DNA from: Candidatus Methylomirabilota bacterium
GTDB lineage: Bacteria > Methylomirabilota > Methylomirabilia > Methylomirabilales > JACPAU01
Direction of reading: 5' to 3'
DNA: 5,685 nucleotides
Assembly (NCBI GenBank): GCA_023249205.1
Contig: JAHFDC010000072.1
Span: forward strand, 1-5,685
A program made the position numbers and the translations under genes. Positions within the stretch are counted from its first letter, which is position 1. Every line of letters begins with the position of its first letter. Under the pieces are notes generated by a model that saw only the letters and a program-made list of their open reading frames with translations, was not told the DNA's origin and made no database searches. Shown one piece after another: positions 1-4,803 of the stretch.

Positions 1-263
1 TCGGCCCAGCGGGAGATGTCGGTGACGAACATGCGGGTCCGCGTCACGGCCGCCCGACTCACCCCCAGCTCCTGGAGCGCGCGGTCAATGATCTCGAAGC
101 ACCGCCGCGCCTGCCCGTACGCATCCCCCGGGGCGTAGGTCCCCCCACCCGCCGCCACGGGCGCTGTCCCGCTCACGAACACGTGATTCCCCGCGCGAAC
201 GGCGCGGCAGTACCCAACCTGCTTCTCCCACTCCGCCCCTGAGAAGACGCGCCGCACGCTCAC
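1..263 (-). CDS. RidA/YjgF-family protein, N-terminal part (3' truncated by window edge)
   Basis: GTG at 263 starts a frame of 87 full codons that runs off the left edge; family members are usually about 125-135 residues, so roughly a third is missing. It reads VSVRRVFSGAEWEKQVGYCRAV, then AGNHVFVSGTAPV (about 25-37), AYGQARRCFEIIDRALQELG (about 50-69), and VTRTRMFVTDISRWAE at the edge. The V-F-V-S-G-T strand, the Q-A-x-x-C/x-x-x-I-x-x-A-L helix and R-x-x-x-F-V-T-D-I are typical of the RidA/YjgF/UK114 family. RidA proper hydrolyses reactive enamine/imine intermediates made by PLP enzymes. The active-site Arg used to assign that activity (Arg105 in E. coli RidA) lies beyond the window, so RidA proper cannot be separated from other Rid subfamilies. 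A GGAGG sits 6 nt before the GTG. It is the last gene of the tight M48-DUF486-Rid cluster seen here. Confidence 0.88.
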   Translation of the reverse strand, partial: MSVRRVFSGAEWEKQVGYCRAVRAGNHVFVSGTAPVAAGGGTYAPGDAYGQARRCFEIIDRALQELGVSRAAVTRTRMFVTDISRWA

Positions 264-269
264 GCTCCC

Positions 270-274
270 CCTCC
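270..274 (-). promoter_or_regulatory. Ribosome-binding site of the RidA-family gene
   Basis: GGAGG lies 6 nt before the GTG at 263, within a purine-only stretch that begins at the TGA stop of the DUF486 gene (279-281). It fixes the GTG start, because no other in-frame start is as well placed. Confidence 0.8.
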
Positions 275-278
275 CCTC

Positions 279-608
279 TCACCACTTGTGGAAGACGAAG
301 AAGGCCGCCCCGACGATCAGCACGAACCCGACGAGATAGTTCCACCTGACCCCCTCGTGCAGGTAGAGGACGGAGAAGACACAGAAGACGAGGAGGGTGA
401 TGATCTCCTGGATGGTCTTGAGTTCGGCCGCCGAGAACCGGCCGTGGCCGAGGCGGTTGGCGGGCACCTGGAAGCAGTACTCGAAGAACGCAATGAACCA
501 ACTCAGGAGGACCACCTTCCACAGGCCGGTGCTCTTGAACTTCAGGTGCCCGTACCAGGCGAAGGTCATGAAGACGTTGGAGATCGTCAGCAGGAGAATC
601 GTCGTCAC
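279..608 (-). CDS. DUF486 (DMT-like) small four-helix membrane protein
   Basis: A complete 109-residue, very hydrophobic protein with four predicted membrane helices at about 3-20, 29-46, 66-84 and 90-107. Signature-like segments are TFAWYGHLKF (15-24), FFEYCFQVPANRLG (41-54), LKTIQE (63-68) and LYLHEG (81-86). Together with the length they identify the DUF486 family, a single-module relative of the drug/metabolite transporter superfamily. Members of this size would probably have to dimerise to make a transport path, and no substrate is established. The start is GTG at 608 with GGAGG 6 nt upstream. The gene begins 21 nt after the M48 stop, and its TGA stop sits inside the purine-rich leader of the following RidA-family gene, 15 nt before that gene's start. 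This points to a shared transcript and possibly to translational coupling. The family call is confident and the function is unknown. Confidence 0.9.
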   Translation of the reverse strand: MTTILLLTISNVFMTFAWYGHLKFKSTGLWKVVLLSWFIAFFEYCFQVPANRLGHGRFSAAELKTIQEIITLLVFCVFSVLYLHEGVRWNYLVGFVLIVGAAFFVFHKW

Positions 609-614
609 GCGTCG

Positions 615-619
615 CCTCC
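615..619 (-). promoter_or_regulatory. Ribosome-binding site of the DUF486 gene
   Basis: A perfect GGAGG (CCTCC on the plus strand) lies 6 nt before the GTG at 608, inside the 21-nt gap after the M48 stop codon. It decides in favour of this GTG start. Confidence 0.8.
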
Positions 620-629
620 GGTGCAGTCT

Positions 630-2348
630 CTAGAAGTCCTCGCCGACGCTGTCGAGGTCGTCGAGACCGAGGATAGGACCGTACATCACGCTGCTCCGAT
701 CCCCGCTCTGGGGCAGCCGGTAGTGCATGATGCCGATGCTCTTGGTGGCCATCTTCCGGAGCCGGGTGTGGAGCAGGTCCGGGTCGGGCGGCCCCCCGAA
801 GTTCACCGGGTCCATCCGGGCACTGGAGATCACGGCGAAGCGCCCGTCCTCGCGCCAGGCGAACGCGAACCGCCACGTACGCCCCCGGATGTACATGTCG
901 TAGAGGGTCAGGCCGATGAGGATGACTTCGGGATCGGCGGCCAGCCTTGGGTGGTGGCGTTTCACCAGCACAATCAGTTCCTCGGCGACGAGTTGCTGGC
1001 GCAGCAGGTCCACCGCCGCGGACTCCAGGGGGACGGCCGTGAGCGTCTCGATAGCCAGGCCGTACCGGTCCCGGTAGTGGGCGACCAAGTGCTCCACCGA
1101 CGCGGCGGGGAACTCCCCCACCGGCACGAAGTGGACCCGTCCGACGCCCCGGGGGGGCACGGGGGCGGCCGCCGCAGGACGGGCCCGGGGCGACGCGGCG
1201 GCCTGCCGGCCGCCGCCCTGGCAGATCTTCGTGATGTCACGCCAGTCATAGTCCGGGAGCAGCTTGACTGTCGCGCGCGGCGCCTGCGCCGCGAGAGCCT
1301 TCAGAGTCTCGATACGCTCGGCCGTGCTCGGGTGGGTGGACAGGTACTTCAGCAATCCTGGCCCCTCCCCACCCTCCTTCCGGAGCACGTCGAAGAACGC
1401 GATCATCCCCGCGGGCTCAACGCCGGCCGCGAGAAGCATCCGCAGCCCTTCGACATCCGCTTCCTCCTCGTTCTCGCGGCTGTACCGCAGCGCCCCGAGG
1501 GCGCGGGCACTCTCCAGCCCGTAGGCCATCACCCCGGTCGCGTCGCCGGTGAGCGCAGCGATGAGCACCCCGGTTGAGGCGTGCTGGAGCAACGCGCGCG
1601 TGGCGTGGCGCTTCAGGATGTGCTGCAACTCGTGGGCGAGAACCCCGGCCAGTTCCTCGGCGCTTCGGGTCCGCTCGAGGAGCCCGCGGAAGATGACGAC
1701 GTAGCCCCCGGGGGCCGCGAGGGCATTCACCCTGGAATCGTCCACCACCATCACCCGAAAGGTATAGGGAGGGTTCGGCAGCGGGGCCGTCAGGGTCGCG
1801 ACAATCTGCCCGATCACCCGCACACGCGCCGGATCCGCGCACTGCTTTTCCGGTGGGGCCAGGTATTCGACCACCGACTCCCCGAGGCGCTCCTCCCACG
1901 CGACCGGGACCCGGGGAGCCGCCGCCGCCGCGAGGGCCGGGATACCCCACAGGTAGAGGGCCGCTGCGGCTCCGACAGCGCCGAGGGCCGCCATGAGGGT
2001 GAGTTTGACCCGCATCTTGCGACGGGCGTGGTCGTGGAAATACGTTGCGACCTTCGGCGCCACCCGACGCAGGTCCGTGAGGAATGCCGCATCCGACACC
2101 AGGAGCGCCTCCGGGGTCTCCCCGCCCCGCTCCAGGCGGACCTGTTCTCCGGCGTAGAAGCCCTGGGTCTGGCGGATCTCCCCATAGGGCCACCAGAGCG
2201 TGGTGCCGCGCTCGGTGGTGACCTCCAGGCCGCTCGCCATCACGCGGATCGTGGCCCGTTGGCGCGCGGCGGTCCGCCCGTCCAGGTAGGAGCCTTCCCA
2301 CTCGGTCCGCATCAGCGCCGACCCATGCGCGCGGACGCCTTCCCGCAT
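630..2348 (-). CDS. Membrane-anchored M48 metalloprotease with C-terminal archaemetzincin-like domain
   Basis: A 572-residue zinc endopeptidase. Residues 17-98 look like the DUF7092 domain often found ahead of M48 proteases (WEGSYLDGRTA). The basic stretch HARRKMRVK (107-115) precedes one membrane helix (about 116-142), predicting the catalytic part outside the cytoplasm. The M48 core covers about 155-355: NALAAPGGY (208-216), HELQH (239-243; zinc ligands His239 and His243, catalytic Glu240), third ligand probably Glu294 in ENEEEAD, then STHPSTAERI (337-346). The only cysteines are Cys170 and Cys376, flanking the core. A Pro/Ala linker (about 385-402) leads to a domain (403-572) that resembles archaemetzincin but has no zinc site. 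ATG 2348 gives the longest form. ATG 2312 (MRTEWEGSYL) starts right at the DUF7092-like domain and may be the true start; neither has a clear ribosome-binding site. The upstream neighbour is the DUF898 gene, and DUF486 follows 21 nt after the stop. The likely role is envelope protein turnover; the substrate is unknown. Confidence 0.93.
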   Translation of the reverse strand: MREGVRAHGSALMRTEWEGSYLDGRTAARQRATIRVMASGLEVTTERGTTLWWPYGEIRQTQGFYAGEQVRLERGGETPEALLVSDAAFLTDLRRVAPKVATYFHDHARRKMRVKLTLMAALGAVGAAAALYLWGIPALAAAAAPRVPVAWEERLGESVVEYLAPPEKQCADPARVRVIGQIVATLTAPLPNPPYTFRVMVVDDSRVNALAAPGGYVVIFRGLLERTRSAEELAGVLAHELQHILKRHATRALLQHASTGVLIAALTGDATGVMAYGLESARALGALRYSRENEEEADVEGLRMLLAAGVEPAGMIAFFDVLRKEGGEGPGLLKYLSTHPSTAERIETLKALAAQAPRATVKLLPDYDWRDITKICQGGGRQAAASPRARPAAAAPVPPRGVGRVHFVPVGEFPAASVEHLVAHYRDRYGLAIETLTAVPLESAAVDLLRQQLVAEELIVLVKRHHPRLAADPEVILIGLTLYDMYIRGRTWRFAFAWREDGRFAVISSARMDPVNFGGPPDPDLLHTRLRKMATKSIGIMHYRLPQSGDRSSVMYGPILGLDDLDSVGEDF

Positions 2349-2430
2349 GCCCGATCGCGTCCGAGGGTGCCGAGGAACAACAGGTTTCCGCCGAGAGGTG
2401 GCCGAGAACGCGGAGCGTCAGGAACCGACA

Positions 2431-3606
2431 TTAGCCGAGGGCGAAGTCCACGTCCAGGAAGTCCGCGAGCCCTTCGCCGGTGGCGGATGCGACCTGGGCT
2501 TCCTGCTGGATGGCCTCGAGATCCAGGGCGCCCCCGAGGGTGAGATAGGCGAAGGCGAACCGGGCGTTGCGGACCAGGACCCACGACCAGCCCAGCCCCA
2601 CGGTCACGAGGAGCAGGAGCAGATTCCCCAGTTTCAGCAGGAGGAGACGCCCCCCCGTGACCGTCGAGTGGAAGCGGGCAGGGCCGAAGGTGGTGTGGTC
2701 CCAGAAATAGCGCTGCTTCTTGGCCAGGAACCAGAACCAGCACAGCCCCAGGGTGGGGACCGACAGCAGGAGGGTCAGGACAAAGCTCCAGAAGAGATCC
2801 CGCCCGTTTCCATCGAAGTGAAATTTCTCGTTGCCAAAGTAGGAGTGGGACGCCAGGAAGGCGTATCGCCTGGTGTCGAAGACCGGGTAGTAGAGGCCCA
2901 GCGTAATCATCGTGAGGAGCGAGCCCTTCACGAACAGTTTGATAAAGTCCGCCAGCCGACCCCGGAACGAGAGTCGGATTCCGCGCCACGAGGTCCGGCT
3001 CAGGCGATAGCGGCGCGCGCCGACCATCGCGATGGGAACAAACACCAGCCCGATCCCGGAGGCAAGAATGCCCGCCGGGATCTGCACTGCGAGCCCCAGG
3101 CCCAGCAGCTCCGGCACACGATGCAAGAGGGTGATGGGGAGGCCAAACACGAGCATCGCCTTGGAATAGCCGCTCAGCAACTCCCGGCCCGTCCCGTGGT
3201 AGGCGAAGCGATCCCCCTCGAACGCGGTTTCACTCAGGAGATATTTCCGGACCCTGACCCTGCCCCAGAACGAATAGGTCCCCAGCGTGAGGAGGGTCAG
3301 GAAGACGTTGACGATGTGGATCCCGAAGAGCGATCCCCCCGTGCCGTGGAAGGAGAGCCGGCGGGTCTTGCCCGCGTCCCCTCCGGCCCGCGGAGACTTC
3401 CACTCGACCCCTGCAAGTGGTTGGATCGGTGGCGCGGCTGGAGGGACCGGTTTGCCGACCTGAGCCGCCGGCGGGGGCGGAGGTGCCGGCCTCCTGACCT
3501 GCGCGGGCGGCGGGCTGGGGCGGGGCGCCGGGGCCTCCACCGCGGCGCCGCAGGATTTGCAGGTCGGAGCGGGTATCTGCATCAACCCGCACTTGGGGCA
3601 TTTCAT
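2431..3606 (-). CDS. Zinc-ribbon DUF898/YjgN-family membrane protein
   Basis: A 391-residue protein. It opens with a zinc ribbon, CPKC (Cys3, Cys6) and CKSC (Cys16, Cys19), then a Pro/Ala-rich low-complexity linker (about 24-66), then a polytopic region from about 84 to 360. That region contains four degenerate repeats of about 50 residues with the pattern F-x-G-x-G, a hydrophobic stretch, T-L-G-x-Y/C-x-F-W, then basic residues and R/K-Y. They begin near FHGTGGSLFG (86), LSFRGRLADF (212), FHFDGNGRDLF (262) and HSTVTGGRLL (313). This is the DUF898 (YjgN) repeat, whose function is unknown. The tail is acidic and ends GEGLADFLDVDFALG (377-391). The start is set at ATG 3606, just before the zinc ribbon. 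A GTG at 3615 adds three residues and lies 11 nt from a GGAGG, so it is a real alternative. Extension to the ATG at 3807 adds 67 residues with no recognisable fold and is rejected. The M48 protease gene follows after 82 nt. Confidence 0.85.
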   Translation of the reverse strand: MKCPKCGLMQIPAPTCKSCGAAVEAPAPRPSPPPAQVRRPAPPPPPAAQVGKPVPPAAPPIQPLAGVEWKSPRAGGDAGKTRRLSFHGTGGSLFGIHIVNVFLTLLTLGTYSFWGRVRVRKYLLSETAFEGDRFAYHGTGRELLSGYSKAMLVFGLPITLLHRVPELLGLGLAVQIPAGILASGIGLVFVPIAMVGARRYRLSRTSWRGIRLSFRGRLADFIKLFVKGSLLTMITLGLYYPVFDTRRYAFLASHSYFGNEKFHFDGNGRDLFWSFVLTLLLSVPTLGLCWFWFLAKKQRYFWDHTTFGPARFHSTVTGGRLLLLKLGNLLLLLVTVGLGWSWVLVRNARFAFAYLTLGGALDLEAIQQEAQVASATGEGLADFLDVDFALG

Positions 3607-3822
3607 CCCAAACACGGCAACCCCGTCCTCCGCTCTTCTGCACGCGCCTGCGGGGTGATTCCGCGCGGCGTGGCATCGTTCGCGATCCGCGCGAGCCGGA
3701 GCGGCGAGGGGGGGGACCGTGACTCCGAGTCTGCAACCCCTCGCTTTCAGGGCTTCTCCCGCGCTCCGCGGCCCCCCTGCTGTTGTCGGCGCTGGTGCAA
3801 AACTCATTCCACGGCCCGCTGC
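3607..3822. other. 216-nt gap between hydrolase and DUF898 genes, probable promoter region
   Basis: This is the longest non-coding stretch in the window. A minus-strand frame is open through it up to ATG 3807, but the translation is Arg/Ala/Pro-rich with no recognisable fold. It holds a run of eight G (3708-3715), a short perfect palindrome GACTCCGAGTC (3721-3731), and a possible 7-bp stem (3662-3668 with 3687-3693, 18-nt loop). No sigma-70 type -35/-10 pair and no U-tract terminator can be read with confidence. Its size and place make it the best candidate for the leader of the DUF898-M48-DUF486-Rid cluster. Confidence 0.35.
3627..3631 (-). promoter_or_regulatory. Possible ribosome-binding site of the DUF898 gene
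   Basis: GGAGG on the minus strand is 11 nt from the GTG at 3615 and 20 nt from the ATG at 3606. The first spacing is long but usable, the second too long. If this is the real site, translation begins at GTG 3615 and adds Val-Phe-Gly before the zinc ribbon. Confidence 0.4.
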
Positions 3823-4716
3823 TTACGGGTGGGCTTCCAGAAACTCCGCCAACCACTTCATGATCCGGTCCGGGGCGTCTTCCTGAAGGAAGTGACTCGC
3901 GTCCTCGATCTCGCAGGTGGTCGCGTGGGGGCAGAGGCGCTGCCACCTGCGCAAGACCGACGCCGGCAGGACCGGGTCTCGCATCCCCCACACCAGGAGC
4001 GTGGGCGTCCCCGCGAATCGGAATAGCCCCTCCTCGATCCGCTTCATCTCCGCGTACGACGGATCGGTTTCGCTGACCGGAATGTCCCGCGACCAGCAGA
4101 GCAGAGCCCGGCGCGACGCGGGCGTAGGGAAGGGAGCGCGATACGCATCCAGGATTCTCTTCGTCAGGTTTCCCGGGTGGTGGGTGGTCCCGAGTAGCGC
4201 GGGTTCCAGGTACCCGTTCTTTTCCAGGACGAACTTCTCCCCCTTTTCGGAGCGGATGAGTTCGATCAGCCGGGGGAAGGGACCGCCCGGCCAGGGGGCG
4301 AAGGCCCAGGTGTTCATGAGGACGAGGCGCTTGATCCGTTCGGGGTGGCGCGTCGCAACCCCCAGGCCAACGGGGCCGCCCCAGTCGTGAAGCACCAATG
4401 TCATCTCGTGCAGGTCCAGATGCAGCAGGAGGCTCTCGAGATTCGCGACATGGTGCCGGAGGCGATACGGATACGGTTCCTCGGCCGCGCCGGACTTCCC
4501 CATCCCCATGTGATCCGGCACGATGCACCGCCGTTTCTGCGAGAGCGGCGCGATGAACTTCCGCCACAGGTACCCCCAGGTGGGATCCCCGTGCACCAGG
4601 ACGATCGGCTCCCCGGCCCCCTCGTCCACGAAGTGCATCGCAAACCCGTTCACCTCGTGGTAGCGGGGCACAAAGGGGAATGTCCCCTCAAAGGTCTCGT
4701 CCCGGATCTCCAGCAT
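3823..4716 (-). CDS. Alpha/beta-hydrolase, haloalkane dehalogenase family (HLD-III/OleB-like)
   Basis: A 297-residue cytosolic alpha/beta-hydrolase with no signal peptide, of normal family length. The oxyanion-hole segment is VHGDPTWGYLWR (residues 41-52), followed by PDHMGMGKS (67-75). The nucleophile elbow VLHDWGG (108-114) has Asp111 as nucleophile with Trp112 beside it. WGMRDPVLP (243-251) supplies the likely acid Asp247, and DASHFLQED (272-280) the base His275. An Asp-His-Asp triad plus the HDWGG elbow is the haloalkane dehalogenase pattern. The segments LVLMNTWAF, SRDIPV and WGMRDPV look most like subfamily III, which includes OleB (beta-lactone decarboxylase of olefin biosynthesis). 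No oleA, oleC or oleD-like gene is in this window. The halide-binding Asn expected in HGNP is Asp44 here, so hydrolytic dehalogenation is doubtful. Start ATG at 4716 has a weak site (AGGCGG very close upstream); the stop is TAA. The family call is firm; the substrate is unknown. Confidence 0.9.
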   Translation of the reverse strand: MLEIRDETFEGTFPFVPRYHEVNGFAMHFVDEGAGEPIVLVHGDPTWGYLWRKFIAPLSQKRRCIVPDHMGMGKSGAAEEPYPYRLRHHVANLESLLLHLDLHEMTLVLHDWGGPVGLGVATRHPERIKRLVLMNTWAFAPWPGGPFPRLIELIRSEKGEKFVLEKNGYLEPALLGTTHHPGNLTKRILDAYRAPFPTPASRRALLCWSRDIPVSETDPSYAEMKRIEEGLFRFAGTPTLLVWGMRDPVLPASVLRRWQRLCPHATTCEIEDASHFLQEDAPDRIMKWLAEFLEAHP

Positions 4717-4734
4717 CGCCGCCTGCCCGCTCCA

Positions 4735-4759
4735 CGGCCGGCCACGGGCCCCGCGGCCG
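4735..4759. repeat. GC-rich inverted repeat between the PEP-utilising enzyme and hydrolase genes
   Basis: CGGCCG at 4735-4740 and again at 4754-4759 can form a 6-bp stem with a 13-nt loop, and the octamer GGCCGGCC (4736-4743) is self-complementary. It lies in the 72-nt gap, about 20-40 nt upstream of the hydrolase start. No U-tract follows, so it is not a standard intrinsic terminator; it could be a weak attenuating hairpin or simply GC-rich sequence. Confidence 0.25.
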
Positions 4760-4780
4760 ACGGTGCTCCCGCTCCCGCAC

Positions 4781-4803
4781 GCGGGCGCTCAGCGCTCGCC
4801 CGC
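4781..4803 (-). repeat. Stop-codon hairpin at the end of the PEP-utilising enzyme gene
   Basis: GCGGGCG (4781-4787) and CGCCCGC (4797-4803) are perfect complements with a 9-nt loop that holds the TGA stop codon (4789-4791). A second, competing perfect repeat CCCGC-AC-GCGGG overlaps at 4774-4785. The stems are strong in G+C but lack a following U-tract. A factor-dependent or weak terminator is possible, and so is chance in GC-rich DNA. Confidence 0.25.

Noticed and set aside
630..1142. A second active protease site in the C-terminal domain of the M48 protein
   Set aside because: There is no HExxH and no cysteine in residues 403-572, so a zinc-dependent activity of its own cannot be supported.
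288..1577. Long plus-strand open frame of 429 codons opposite the M48 and DUF486 genes
   Set aside because: Its translation is a low-complexity Glu/Val/Pro/Arg/Gly mix with no motif, whereas the minus strand encodes recognisable domains. Long antisense frames are expected opposite GC-rich genes.
1581..2543. Plus-strand open frame of 320 codons opposite the N-terminal half of the protease
   Set aside because: Its Arg/Gly-rich composition has no motif or fold, and it overlaps the well-supported M48 gene across its whole core.
3708..3715. Run of eight G as a phase-variation tract
   Set aside because: It lies in non-coding sequence away from any readable promoter and may be ordinary GC-rich sequence or a read error.
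3721..3731. Perfect palindrome GACTCCGAGTC as an operator
   Set aside because: The arms are only 5 bp, it occurs once, and no regulator gene is in view. This length is expected by chance.
3607..3807. 67-residue N-terminal extension of the DUF898 protein from ATG 3807
   Set aside because: The added residues are Ala/Arg-rich with no conserved pattern, and the zinc ribbon, a natural N-terminal element, begins right at ATG 3606.
2347..4026. Plus-strand open frame of 559 codons opposite the DUF898 and hydrolase genes
   Set aside because: It spans two real minus-strand genes and the gap between them, has Glu/Gln/Arg-rich low-complexity translation, and shows no recognisable domain.
3230..4567. 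Second minus-strand frame of 445 codons overlapping the hydrolase and DUF898 genes
   Set aside because: It is shifted relative to both real genes and gives Arg/Gly/Pro-rich translation without motifs, while the real frames carry complete catalytic and structural signatures.
4774..4803. Intrinsic terminator after the PEP-utilising enzyme gene
   Set aside because: Stable stems are possible, but no run of U follows on the minus strand, so it is kept only as a low-confidence inverted repeat.
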